48,310 nucleotides of DNA from Ruminococcus sp. (GCA_024403935.1 JAKSQV010000008.1:1-48310), one strand, 5' to 3'; shown: positions 32,703 to 43,500, counted from the first letter of the stretch. The notes: generated from the sequence alone by a model not told the origin. A program made the numbers and translations.

Positions 32703-35006
32703 TTTCTTTGAATATTCGGGCAATGCCTTGAGAGCTCCTGCATCGAGCTTCTGAATGGCGAGTGCATCATTTGCCGTAACTCCGTCACCGGGATCGTAGC
32801 AGTCTGCATTTGCCCTGCCCTCGGACTTGAGGGCGTACTTGTCCTTATTTGCGATAGACTGAAGAATGGCTACCGCATCCGCAACAGACACCTTTTTATC
32901 AAGGTTGGCATCACCGTAAAGGCTTACCGCAGGTGCATCTGCTGATGTTACAGTTGTCTCTGTGGTGGAAGCTGTAGTTAAAGCAGTTGTAACGCCTGCT
33001 GAGATTACCTTGACTTCCGTTATCTTACACGGCTGATCTATCCCTGCCTTCTTTTCGGCATCCCAGACGTTGGACCACCATATCTGGAGTTCTGCGGAGG
33101 TAATACCTTCGGGAACTTCATCAAGCTCAACAGTGCCTTTCAGCTCGCCATCTGCAGAGGCGTTTCCGCTCCACTCAATGTTCTTCCAGTCATCGGCAGT
33201 CGTTCCGAAGCCGAGTGCGCCTCCTATCGAAGCATTTGCGGCTCCGCTTATCGTAAACTCCACAAGCTTGCCTGTCTTGTCTCCCTCAGGAAGATCTATT
33301 TTTTCCTTGACAACTTTAAAAACAAAAGCAGGAGCAGTGGTGCTAACAGTAGTAGTATCAGCAGAGCTGCTACTGACAGTAGTGACGGTAGTAACAGTGG
33401 TAGTTGTCTTCGTTGCAGAAGTCGAAGCCGTGGTAACTGCCGAGCCGTTCTTGTAGAGATCAGCAGGCAGTTCATCGAGCGTTATGCAGTAATCGCTCTG
33501 ATACATAGCGATCGTGTCAGCCTTTGTATTAAAATCAGGGCATGTAACAAAGTTGATGTTATCGCTTCCGCCGTCGTACCATGTACAGAAATAGAGCCAG
33601 CCTGCCTTGTCGTTCACAAGGTTGTCAACTGTGGAGAAGCTGTCGTTCTCTGCCATTGAAACCATCTTTTTGCTGTCGTATCTCTCCATTATGCTGTAGA
33701 AGGTGCTTGCTATCGCACTGTCATCGTGAACCACCTTGGGCTGCCAGTTATTCTCAGCAAGATACTTTGTACAGCTATACTTATCGTAGCCGATGATGTC
33801 CACATACTCGTCACCGGGATACCAGTCAGCAGAGGTGGAGAAGTCATAGCTGTTCCACTCCCATATAAGGTTATGGCAGTCAAAATCATCAGTCAGGGTA
33901 TCGTATGTGTACTTCCACAGCTCCTTATATACGGCTGAGCCTTCCTTGCCCCACCAGAACCATGAGCCGTCTTCTCCGCCGCCGCCCTCGGCTTCGTGGA
34001 GAGGACGCCATATTACAGGTACTCCCTCTGCCTCAAGCTTTTTGAACTCACCGGCGAGAGTCTCAAGCGACTGGCGGTAGTAGTCGTACTCCTTGGTGCC
34101 CTTGGTATAAGCCTTCTTGGGCGAGAAATCGTTATCCTTTGCGTTGTAGGAGGTCTGTGCCCAGTCAATGCGGTCGCCTATGGTGTAGCTGTCCATTTTG
34201 TTCGGTACGTTAATATGGAACGAAGCTGTTGCGATACCGTTCTTGTTCTTTACCCAGTCGATAACGCGCTTTGTTGATCCGTCATCGCTTCCGTAGGCAG
34301 GACAGCAGAAATTGCCGTAATCGAAGCCGCGGATAGCAGGATAATGTCCTGTTGTATCCTTGAGGTACTCGAACTCATATTCAAGTCCGTGAGGTCCTCC
34401 GCTGTATATCTCCTGCTGACCTGATATGATGTTCTTTCCGTAAACACTTGCAAGATAAGCCATAAGGCTCTGTGTCTCAGCGGTCGCAAGGCTGTCGCAG
34501 GGAGCAGTATGAGCCGCCTTTATCTCAGGGTACTCGAATGCCTGTATTTCGAGCTTATCGAAATTTGACCAGCCCCATGATTTTGTTATCGTCAGGACAT
34601 TGTCACCAGCCTTGAACATAACGCCCGGAACTTTTACTGCCTTATATTCAGTCGCTTCCGGAATTGCAAGAACTCCTGCGCCTGCACCGTTGACAGCAAG
34701 ATTCTGCTGCTTGGAGCTGCCGATTCCGCTCACCCAGAATGTGAGGTCGTATGCACCTGCCTCGCTCACATTGACAGTAAGCTCGATAGTGCCCGAATCT
34801 GTCATTTTCAGGTACTTTCCGCCGCTGGCACTGCTGTCATCAGACTGTACAGTAACATCTCCCGAGATCTTGGCATCCTCAAATTCAAATGAATCACCTG
34901 CCGCAATTCCCGTAAAGCGTTCTGCCGAGCTGAATACTGCACCGTTTGCAGTCATGGCAGCGGACAGCATCAACGCGCCCGCCTTTCTTAAATAATGCTT
35001 TCTCAT
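32700..35006 (-). CDS. Cellulosomal GH26 beta-mannanase with CBM and dockerin
   Basis: A secreted endo-beta-mannanase for mannan and glucomannan, 768 residues. Order: signal peptide (about 1-35), an N-terminal CBM35-like beta-sandwich (about 38-158), GH26 catalytic domain (about 165-520), Thr/Ser linker (525-558), an unassigned beta-rich module (about 561-670), a second Thr-rich linker, and a dockerin (694-768). Acid/base Glu338 is in WRPLHEAEGG and the nucleophile Glu453 in SMAENDS. The dockerin (GDANLDKKVSVADAVAILQS, then DPGDGVTANDALAIQ) closely resembles that of the GH48 enzyme, so both probably bind the same cohesins. GGAGGG precedes the ATG. Other GH26 activities (xylanase, lichenase) are possible but less likely with CBM35. 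Confidence 0.92.
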   Translation of the reverse strand: MRKHYLRKAGALMLSAAMTANGAVFSSAERFTGIAAGDSFEFEDAKISGDVTVQSDDSSASGGKYLKMTDSGTIELTVNVSEAGAYDLTFWVSGIGSSKQQNLAVNGAGAGVLAIPEATEYKAVKVPGVMFKAGDNVLTITKSWGWSNFDKLEIQAFEYPEIKAAHTAPCDSLATAETQSLMAYLASVYGKNIISGQQEIYSGGPHGLEYEFEYLKDTTGHYPAIRGFDYGNFCCPAYGSDDGSTKRVIDWVKNKNGIATASFHINVPNKMDSYTIGDRIDWAQTSYNAKDNDFSPKKAYTKGTKEYDYYRQSLETLAGEFKKLEAEGVPVIWRPLHEAEGGGGEDGSWFWWGKEGSAVYKELWKYTYDTLTDDFDCHNLIWEWNSYDFSTSADWYPGDEYVDIIGYDKYSCTKYLAENNWQPKVVHDDSAIASTFYSIMERYDSKKMVSMAENDSFSTVDNLVNDKAGWLYFCTWYDGGSDNINFVTCPDFNTKADTIAMYQSDYCITLDELPADLYKNGSAVTTASTSATKTTTTVTTVTTVSSSSADTTTVSTTAPAFVFKVVKEKIDLPEGDKTGKLVEFTISGAANASIGGALGFGTTADDWKNIEWSGNASADGELKGTVELDEVPEGITSAELQIWWSNVWDAEKKAGIDQPCKITEVKVISAGVTTALTTASTTETTVTSADAPAVSLYGDANLDKKVSVADAVAILQSIANKDKYALKSEGRANADCYDPGDGVTANDALAIQKLDAGALKALPEYSKK

Positions 35007-35030
35007 CTTAATTATCCCTCCAAAGCATAT

Positions 35031-35063
35031 TAATTGTACTTTAATTGCACTTTAATTATACTT
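35031..35063. repeat. Three tandem 11-bp repeats across the mannanase -10 region
   Basis: TAATTGTACTT (35031-35041), TAATTGCACTT (35042-35052) and TAATTATACTT (35053-35063) are direct repeats in phase with the DNA helix. The third contains the -10 box. They could be sites for a regulator binding one helical face. Confidence 0.75.
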
Positions 35064-35083
35064 CATCATTAACGGATAATCAA
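35055..35083 (-). promoter_or_regulatory. Promoter of the mannanase gene
   Basis: TTGATT (35078-35083), 17-nt spacer, TATAAT (35055-35060), about 48 nt before the start codon. Confidence 0.75.
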
Positions 35084-35133
35084 TGCTTTTTCAAAAAAAC
35101 AAGCTATCAGGTCGATTTTTCGTATACCAAAAC

Positions 35134-35163
35134 AATAAGGGCTGCACAAAATTGGGCAGCCCT
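35134..35163 (-). terminator. Probable terminator of the sir2 operon
   Basis: An 8-bp stem (35138-35145/35156-35163) lies about 65 nt past the sir2 stop. The U run on the minus strand is interrupted (TATTGTTTTGG), so efficiency may be moderate. Confidence 0.6.
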
Positions 35164-35227
35164 GACAAATTTAGATTAAATTACCCTATTAAACGATTGA
35201 TAGTTTAATCTTTTCTTCAATATTCCA

Positions 35228-35944
35228 TTATATCTGTGAAAATACCTCGCCTATGTTCTGACATATCAGAAGGTCGGCATTGCTGTCGTACTGCGTTGGC
35301 GACTTGTTGACAATGACCAGCGAATTTCCTCTGAAATAGCGGATAAGTCCTGCCGCAGGATATACATTCAGCGACGTTCCGCCGATGATGAGCATATCGC
35401 TTTCACGGATAGCATCTACCGCTCCGCTGACAGTCGCATCATCGAGTCCCTCCTCATACAGCACAACATCCGGCTTGATGAGTCCTCCGCACTCGCACAG
35501 CGGCAGTCCCTCGCCTGTGAATATGCTCTCAGGACCATGGAATTTACCGCATTTCGTGCAGTAATTGCGATGGATGCTCCCATGCAGTTCATACACCTTT
35601 TTGCTGCCTGCTATCTGATGCAGACCGTCAATATTCTGTGTAACGACTGCGCTGAGCTTCCCCTGCTCCTCAAGCTCCGCAAGCTTGATATGTGCAGGGT
35701 TCGGCTTTGCACTCAGACAGTTCATCTTCGCACGGTAGAAGCGATAGAACTCCTCTGTTTTCCGTTCAAAGAAGGTGTGGCTGAGGATGGTCTCAGGCGG
35801 ATAATCCCACTGCTGGCTGTAAAGTCCGTCCACGCTTCTGAAATCAGGTATGCCGCTCTCGGTCGATACTCCTGCTCCGCCGAAGAACACTATCCTCTCG
35901 GATTTTTCCACAAGCTCTTTCAGCTTGCTGACTTCATCTGTCAT
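35228..35944 (-). CDS. cobB: NAD-dependent protein deacylase, Sir2 family
   Basis: Removes acetyl or other acyl groups from lysines, using NAD and releasing nicotinamide and O-acetyl-ADP-ribose. The 238 residues match bacterial sirtuins. Rossmann GAGVSTESGIPDFRS, TQNIDGLHQIAG, catalytic His in ELHGSIHRNYC, the four zinc cysteines (CTKCGKFHG ... CECGG) and GGTSLNVYPAAGL are intact. The ATG overlaps the yjbQ stop (ATGA). It is the last of four genes in the operon. Confidence 0.95.
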   Translation of the reverse strand: MTDEVSKLKELVEKSERIVFFGGAGVSTESGIPDFRSVDGLYSQQWDYPPETILSHTFFERKTEEFYRFYRAKMNCLSAKPNPAHIKLAELEEQGKLSAVVTQNIDGLHQIAGSKKVYELHGSIHRNYCTKCGKFHGPESIFTGEGLPLCECGGLIKPDVVLYEEGLDDATVSGAVDAIRESDMLIIGGTSLNVYPAAGLIRYFRGNSLVIVNKSPTQYDSNADLLICQNIGEVFSQI

Positions 35945-36342
35945 TTCCAGTCCCCCATTACCTTAACGTAAAATTTCCTGTTTCTCGGGCCGTCAAATTC
36001 GCAGAAGTACACGCCCTGCCACGTTCCGAGGAGCGGTCTGCCTGCGGTGACTATGATTGTCTCGCTTGCACCAACGACCGATGATTTTATGTGAGCGTCG
36101 GAATTTCCCTCTGCGTGAAGATAGCCCTTTGAATCAGGGAATACCTTGTCAACGCCTGAGATGAAGTCTGTTCTTACATCGGGGTCAGCGTTTTCATTTA
36201 TTGTGATAGCGGCGGTCGTATGCGGACAGTAAACCACGCATATTCCCTCATTAACTCCGCTCTCGGAGATAGCCTCCGTAACCTCTGCTGTTATGTCTAC
36301 AAGTCCCTCTTTCGGGGTTTTGAGCTGAAAATTGAATAACAT
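35941..36342 (-). CDS. yjbQ: YjbQ family protein (UPF0047)
   Basis: A 133-residue protein of the UPF0047/YjbQ family, annotated as secondary thiamine-phosphate synthase because the E. coli member can replace ThiE weakly when overexpressed; the physiological role is unknown. The signature CVVYCPHTTAAITINENADPDVRTD and the C-terminal GTWQGVYFCEFDGPRNRKFYVKV are present, with His and Asp residues forming the presumed metal site. It lies 14 nt after nth and overlaps the sirtuin gene. Confidence 0.92.
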   Translation of the reverse strand: MLFNFQLKTPKEGLVDITAEVTEAISESGVNEGICVVYCPHTTAAITINENADPDVRTDFISGVDKVFPDSKGYLHAEGNSDAHIKSSVVGASETIIVTAGRPLLGTWQGVYFCEFDGPRNRKFYVKVMGDWK

Positions 36343-36355
36343 ATTATATCCTCCT

Positions 36356-36991
36356 TTATCTGAGCTTTGCGTAATATCTGCAAAAATAATTCAGTGGGCA
36401 CTCACCGCATTTCGGCGATCTTGCGCGGCATATATCACGTCCGAACAATACCGTGCGATGACAGAAGCTGTTTGACTCCCCGGGAGGAAGAAGCTTCCGC
36501 AGGTCTGCCTCGACCTTCTGAGGTACGCTGTTCACGGTCATACCGAGCCTGCCTGTGATCCGTATGCAATGGGTATCAGTTACAACAGCAGGCTTGCCAT
36601 AGATGTCGCCGAGAATGAGATTTGCTGTCTTTCTGCCGACTCCTGACAGCGTAAGAAGTTTCCCCATCGTATCGGGGACCTCTCCGCCGAAATCGCTGAT
36701 AAGCGACTGAGCCGTTTCGATTATGCTTTTAGCCTTTGTGCGGTAGAAGCCGCATGGTTTGACATCCTGTTCAAGCTCTGCAAGATCAGCCTCAGCGAAC
36801 GCTTCAAGCGTGGGATACTTCACGAAAAGCTCCTTCGTCACGATATTCACGCGAGCATCTGTACACTGAGCCGCAAGCCTTGTTGCAATAAGAAGCTCGT
36901 ACGGCTTGCTGTATTCAAGCGAGCATACCGCATCGGGATAAAGCTTGCCAAGCTCCTCGACAGCAAGTAAAGCTATTTCCTTTTTTGTCAC
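36356..36991 (-). CDS. nth: Endonuclease III
   Basis: A DNA glycosylase/AP lyase removing oxidised pyrimidines. The 211 residues carry the helix-hairpin-helix LLTLSGVGRKTANLIL with catalytic Lys, the catalytic Asp region VVTDTHCIRITGRLG, and the C-terminal [4Fe-4S] loop C-x6-C-x2-C-x5-C in CRARSPKCGECPLNYFC. The start is a GTG overlapping the upstream gene's stop (GTGA), with GGAG 7 to 8 nt upstream. Confidence 0.96.
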   Translation of the reverse strand: MTKKEIALLAVEELGKLYPDAVCSLEYSKPYELLIATRLAAQCTDARVNIVTKELFVKYPTLEAFAEADLAELEQDVKPCGFYRTKAKSIIETAQSLISDFGGEVPDTMGKLLTLSGVGRKTANLILGDIYGKPAVVTDTHCIRITGRLGMTVNSVPQKVEADLRKLLPPGESNSFCHRTVLFGRDICRARSPKCGECPLNYFCRYYAKLR

Positions 36992-37347
36992 TTTTCCGAC
37001 TCCGAAAGCTCATCCTTTTTCGCAAGCATCGCATCGTATACCTTGTACATCTTCTGCACGGTGTTTTCAAGGAAATAGTAGTGCTTGATGTAGAACGCGA
37101 CAAGAACCACCATTATCGTGACAAGCAGAAGTATCGCAAGATTCTGCGTGAACAGCATAGTGCAGATAAGGATAGTCATGATAAGTGCGAACATCATCGT
37201 CACAAGAAAATGCACTATTCGCTCATGCTGCATAAAAGCTATTTTATCCTTATGCTCGTCGAACATCTTCTGCCACTCGGACATGGAAGAACATTTGCTG
37301 AGTCTTTCTTCTGCTGATTTCATATAAGCCTTGAGATATTCAGTCAT
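36988..37347 (-). CDS. Small two-helix membrane protein of unknown function
   Basis: A 119-residue protein with an N-terminal helical cytosolic part, two adjacent membrane helices (about residues 44-64 and 67-86) and a charged helical tail. I do not recognise the family. The ATG at 37347 was chosen because GGAG is 9 nt upstream. It is the first gene of the operon with nth, yjbQ and sir2 and is translationally coupled to nth (GTGA), but the sequence gives no function. Confidence 0.75.
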   Translation of the reverse strand: MTEYLKAYMKSAEERLSKCSSMSEWQKMFDEHKDKIAFMQHERIVHFLVTMMFALIMTILICTMLFTQNLAILLLVTIMVVLVAFYIKHYYFLENTVQKMYKVYDAMLAKKDELSESEK

Positions 37348-37381
37348 ATTGCCTATCTCCAATCAATTTTACTATACTTAA

Positions 37382-37410
37382 ATTATACAACATTACGCCA
37401 CTGTTGTCAA
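37382..37410 (-). promoter_or_regulatory. Consensus promoter of the nth-yjbQ-sir2 operon
   Basis: Perfect TTGACA (37405-37410), 17-nt spacer, TATAAT (37382-37387), about 35 nt before the first start codon. Confidence 0.85.
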
Positions 37411-37466
37411 GTCACAAAGGCATTGTCAAACATTGGAAGCACCGAATCGCACTCACAGCTTCAGGC

Positions 37467-37497
37467 AAAAAAACCTCCCCCGATTGCTCGGGGGAGG
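37467..37497 (-). terminator. Terminator of the giant adhesin gene
   Basis: A GC-rich 9- to 10-bp stem (37475-37483/37488-37496) with loop TTGC, 35 nt past the stop, followed on the minus strand by seven U (A run 37467-37473). Confidence 0.95.
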
Positions 37498-37531
37498 GAG
37501 AATATCACTGCATTTGCAGCAAACTATTCAA

Positions 37532-40500
37532 TTACTCTTCATCCTCTTTCTTCCTGCGTACTGCAAACGCAACGCCTGCTGCAGTAATGATTACTGCGAG
37601 CGGGATGCCTGCGCCTGCAACACCGGTCTTAGGATTGGTAGTCTTGGGAGTTGTTGTTGTAGCGGTAGTTGTTGTGGTGGTGGTAGTAGTTGTTGTGGTA
37701 GTTGTGGTAACTATTGCGTCATCGACCATTGTTATCAGAGTTCCATCAACGCCTGTATCACCTGTTACAACGCCGTTATCGATAGTGAACATGATATCTG
37801 TTGTTACAACATAGCCGTTCGGAGCTGCTACCTCGTGGAGTACATAAGTACCATCCGGGAGATTCTTAACAAGTGTTGAAGTAATTCCCGAGAGCCATCT
37901 GAGCTCTGTGCCGTTCTCAGAGGATACAAGCTCTGCATCTGTACCAAGCTCAACAGCTGTGATATCAAATACAACGTCATTGCCTCTGCTGTCCTTACCT
38001 GTGAGGGTAAGCTCTGCACCTGAGATCTCATCGCCTGAGGTATTTGTCTTGCTGATTGCAACATCTGTCTTTATGATATTATCTACCATGCCGACTGTGC
38101 CGCCGGATACATCTGTACCTGAAACAACGCCGTTGCTGATTGTGAATGTGATATCTGTTGTTACCACATAACCGCTCGGAGCTGCTTCCTCGTGGAGTAC
38201 ATAAGTACCGTCATAAAGTCCGTTGACTACTGTATCAGTTGTACCGGATATGAACACAAGCTCCTTGCCGTTCTCGGTGGAAACAAGCTCTGCGCCTGTT
38301 CCGAGATCAACATTTGCAAGGTCGAAGATGACCTCTCTGCCTGTGAAGTCGGTACCTGTGATTGAAAGTGTCGCACCGGCAAGTTCCTCGCCGAATACGC
38401 TCTTCTTGCTGATGTTGACAGAAGTCTCCTTCATGTCATCGATCAGTGTAATAGTGTTGCCTGTTACTCTGCTGTCACCTGTTACAACACCGTCATCAAC
38501 TGTGAATGTGACGTCTGTTGTTACGACATATCCGCTCGGTGCTGCTACCTCATGGAGAGTGTAGCTTCCGCTCGGGAGATTCTTGACAAGTGAAGCTGTT
38601 GTGCCGGATACCCATGTGAGTTCCGTGCCGTTTGCCTTGCTTACAAGCTTTGAGCCTGTGCCGGGAGTGAAGTCTGATGTGTCAAATACAACAGCATTTC
38701 CATCAGCATCCTTACCTGTAAGAGTAAGTGTTGCTCCGGGAAGTTCCTCGCTCAGTGCGTTCTTCTTGCTTATTGCAACTTCGCCCTTCTTGGTATCTGT
38801 CATTACGATGACATCATTATCGTCGAGTTCCTTGCAGTAAACGATCGCATCATTGATCGAGAATACGATATCGGTAGTTACCTCATATCCGTCAGGAGCT
38901 GCTACCTCATGGAGAGTATAAACGCCGTCCACAAGCTTCAGGAAGTTTGTGGGAGCTGTACCTGACTTGAACTTGATCTCAGTGCCGTTCTTCTCGGAGA
39001 TGAGCTTAGCATCAGCACCAAGTTCGATGTTCTCAAGGCTGAACGAGATGGCCTTGCCGTCCTTGTCCTTACCTGTGAGTGAAAGCTCTGCGCCTGCAAC
39101 CTCTGTACCGTGGGTATCCTTCTTGCTGATAAGCACGTTGGTCACCATAGTAACAGTATTTGTAACAGGTTCGATCTGAATTGTCGAAACCTTTGTAGTT
39201 GTTGTATTGGGTGCAGTTTCGGGAGCCTGAGTTGTTGCCTTTGTGGTTGTAGTAGTTGTTGTAGTTGTAGTTGTTGTTGTGGTGGTGGTTGTTGTAGTTG
39301 TAGTTGTTGTGGTTGTTGTAGTTGTTGTAGTTGTTGTTGTAACAGGCTTGGGAGCTGTAACAGGCTTGGGAGCGTCAAGAACTTCGATCCTGTTTGTTCC
39401 GTCAGCAGTGATTGAAGATTCGCCTGTTGTTACTGCTGTGGGAGTACCGGAGATGAGTCCGTTCTCAACTGTAAATGTGAATACGCTGTCAACACTGTTA
39501 TATCCCTCAGGAGCAACAACTTCTTCAAGTGTGTACTCACCGTCGGGAAGATTTGTGATCTTCTTGGAGGAATCTCCGGAAGTCCATGTGATTGACTTCT
39601 TGTCAGCTGAGAGTTCCTTATCGCCTGTCTGTGAAAGGTCTGTTGCAGATCCGTTGGGCTTTACAAGGGTGAGAGTCATCTTTGCGCCCTTGAGCTCATC
39701 GCTTCCGCCGACAGCCTTCTTGCTTATCTCGATAACAGAATCGTCAAACATTTCAGTCTTGCCTGTAACGTTGCCGTCCTTGTCGATAGAGAAGCTTACT
39801 GTCTCGTCGCTCTTTTCATATCCTGCGGGAGCCTTATCCTCTGTGAGAGTGTAGCTTCCTGCAGGGAGCTTGGAAAGAACTGACTCTGTATTGCCTGATC
39901 TGAACTTGAATGTGTTCTCGTCAACAGAGATGAGCTTTCCGCCGCCTGTAAGAGATACGCCGAGGAGATTGTCGCCTGTGTTAAGAGGCTTTACAAGAGT
40001 AATTGTAAGGTCAGCATCCTTCAGCTCAGCGCCGCTTGCAGCAGACTTCTTGCTGAATGAAGCTGTGATAACGTCATCAGTAAGATCGACCTTATCAACT
40101 TCCTTGCCGTTTACGATTATCTTGCCGTCATCAACCTTGAAGGTGATGTCTGTTGTTACCTTATAGCCGCTGGGAGCAGCTTCCTCGTGGAGGGTATATG
40201 TACCGTCCTCAGGATAAACGATAGTTGCGCTTGTTCCGCTTATCCATACGAGCTTTTCGCCGACCGCATTTACTACCTTGCCGTTTGTTCCGGCTACGAT
40301 AGCACCTTCCTCAAAGGCAACAGGAGTCTTTCCGTCCTTCTTGACGCCTGTGAGAGTAATGGTCGCGCCGTTGATCTCTGTTCCGCCGAGTGCTGTCTTT
40401 CTTATCGGAACTGCGATCTTTGCCTTAGGATTATCGAGCACCTGTATCTTGTTTGTGCCGTCAGCAGTGATTGAAGAACCGCCTGTTGTAGCACCTGTTG

Positions 40501-43500
40501 ACTTTGTGATGATACCGTTCTCGACAGTAAATGTGAACTTGGATTCAACCTTCTCAAATCCTTCGGGAGCAGCTGTCTCTTCGAGAGTGTACTCACCGTC
40601 GGGGAGGTTTGTGATCTTTCTGGAAGCATCACCTGATGTCCAGCTTATGGACTTCTTGTCAGCCGAGAGATTCTTGTCGCCGGTCTGAGTGAGATCCTTT
40701 ACTGTGCCGTTGGGAGTTACGAGTGTGAGCACCATTTCTGATCCTGCAAGTTCCTCACTTCCGCCGACAGCCTTCTTGCTTATCTCGATAACAGCATCGT
40801 CAAGCATTTCAGTAACGCCTGTAACCTTGCCGTTCTCGTCGATAGAGAATGTGATCGTTTCATCGTTCTTCTCATAGCCTGCGGGAGCCTTATCCTCTGT
40901 GAGAGTGTACTCGCCTGCGGGAAGCTTTGAGAGAATAGTCTCTGTCTCGCCCGATGTGAACGAAACAGCAGTCTTGTCTGTGCTTAACTTGAGTGCAGCA
41001 TCCTTTTCGCCCTGTTTAGCTGTTACGCCGCTGAGGTCGATGCCGTCTGTTGACTTTACAGTAAGTGTTGCGCCCTTGAGCTCTGCACCGTTTGAAGCAG
41101 CCTTCTTGCTGAAGGGAACCTCAATAGCCTTATCGCTGAGTTCGAGCTTTTCAACGCCCTTGAGAGCACCGTTCTCGTCTATCTCAAAGTCAACCGAAGT
41201 ATCCTTTGTGTAGCCGAGAGGAGCAGTATCCTCAATGAGTGTGTACTTGCCTGCGGGAAGCTTTGTAAGAACTGTCTCAGCTTCGCCCGATGTGAACGAA
41301 ACAGCAGTCTTGTCTGCGCTTACTGTGAGTTTGATGTCATTCTTGCCCTGCTTAGCTGTTACGCCGCTGAGGTCGTTTCCGTCAGCAGACTTTACAGTGA
41401 TAACAGCGCCGGGAAGCTCCTCGCTTCCGCCGTTTGTGATGTCCTTCTTGCTGACTGTTGCTGTGATGACCTTATCGGACATATCAACAGATTCAGCGTC
41501 CTTGCCGTCGATCTGAGTCTTGCCGTCCTCGGTGATAACAAAGCTGATGGAAGTTGCCTTTGAATAGCCGAGGGGAGCTGTATCCTCAGAGAGTGTGTAG
41601 CTTCCTGAAGGGAGCTTGGAAAGGTTTGTTGCCTGACTGCCTGATGTGAATGTAACAGCAGTCTTGTCTGCACTTATCTCAAGAACAACGTCCTTGACAC
41701 CCTGTACAGCAGTAACACCTGAAAGGTCTGTGCCGTCCTTGGATGTAACGGTGAGCTTGGCTCCTGCGAGCTCCTTGCCTCCGTTGGAAGCGTCCTTCTT
41801 GCTGATGTATGCGGAGATGACTGAGTCAGTCATGTCAACTGATTCAACAGCCTTCTTGTCTACTGTAACTGCGCCCTTGCTGTCAACTGTGAATACTATC
41901 TCAGCAGCCTTTGTATAGCCGAGAGGAGCTGTGTCCTCGCTGAGTGTGTACTCGCCGACAGGGAGCTGTGAAAGAACTGTCTTTTCAGTACCTGATGTAA
42001 AGGAAACCGACTTCTTGTCTGCGCTTACCTTGAGGTCTGCGCCGCCCTTTACAGCAGTAACGCCTGAAAGGTCTGTGCCGTCATTGGATGTAACGGTGAG
42101 CTTAGCACCGGCAAGCTCCTTAGCTTCGCCGCCGATTATCTCCTGCTTGCTGATAGTAGCTGTTGCGGGCTTGTCGTTCATCTTGACGATACCTGCAACG
42201 TCCTTATCATCGACTGTTACCTTGCCGTCCTTGTCGATAACGAATGTTATCTCTGAAGCTGTAAGGTAGCCGAGAGGAGCTGTGCTCTCTGTGAGTGTGT
42301 ATGTACCTGCAGGAAGCATTGTAAGAGTTGTGGGCATATCGCCTGAAACAAATACTATCTTCTCAGCGGTCTGTTCCTTGAATGTTACGGGCTTGCTGTT
42401 GCGTGTAGCTGAAACAGCAGAGAGGTCATCGCCCTCGTTGAGAGGAGTCTTGAGCTCTACTGTAAGCTCTGCGCCCTTGAGTTCCTTGGCTGCATCGCCG
42501 AGGAGACCTGTCTTGCTGATAGTAGCAGTGATCGTGTCGTCCTTGAGAACGAGGTCGCTCTTGCCGACGATCTCACCGCCCTTGACCTCAAATGTGATAT
42601 CGGTAGTAACCTTGTATCCCATAGGAGCAGCTACCTCGTGGATGGTATATGTACCGTCCTCGGGGAGAGTGATAAGAGCCTCGCTTGTGCCGCTTATCCA
42701 TACAATAGCATTACCCTTGCCGCTTACAAGCTGTCCGTCAGCAGGAACTGCAGCAGCTCCGTCAGCAAATTCAATAGCGGAACCGTCAGCCTTCTTACCT
42801 GTCAGCTCGATAGCAGCACCCTTTATCTCGTTTGAGCCGGATGCGTCTGTCTTTGTGATTGATACAACGGGCTTAGCCTTGGGAGCATCGAGCACCTGAA
42901 TCTTGTTAGTGCCGTCAGCTTCGATCTTAGCCTTTGTCTCTGCTGAAGTAACAGCAGTTGAATCTACGATGAGTCCGTTCTTGATAGTGAAGGTGAACTC
43001 TGTCTCGACCTTTTCAAATCCCTCGGGAGCGTTTACCTCTGTGAGTGTGTATACGCCGTCAGGGAGATTCTTTATGCTCTTTGCAGACGAGCCTGATGTC
43101 CAGCTTATTGACTTCTTGTCATCAGAAAGCTTGTCATCGCCTGTCTGTGAGAGGTCGATCTTGCCGTCCTTGGAGGTAAGAGTCATTTCTGCGCCCTCAA
43201 GCTCCTCGGAGAGATCGTCAATGGACTTCTTGCTTATCTCGATGACTGCATCATCAAACATAACGGGCTTGCCGTCTGTAAGATCTTCGCCTGAGATCTT
43301 GCCGTCCTTGCCGATAGTGAATGTGATAGTTTCGCTGCTCTTCTCGTAGCCGAGAGGAGCCTTATCCTCAGTAAGAGTATATGTGCCTGCGGGAAGCATT
43401 GAAAGAACAGTTTCCTTTGCGCCTGATGTGAACGAAATGATTCCGTCCTCAGCCTTTGTCTTGTCAAGCTTGGAGGTCATGTCCTTGCCGCCCTGTGAAG

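Noticed and set aside
39242-39854. Long rightward frame rich in Val opposite the adhesin gene
   Set aside because: It is the complementary reading of the Thr-codon tract and CnaB repeats; several such frames lie opposite this gene, none with a ribosome site or promoter.
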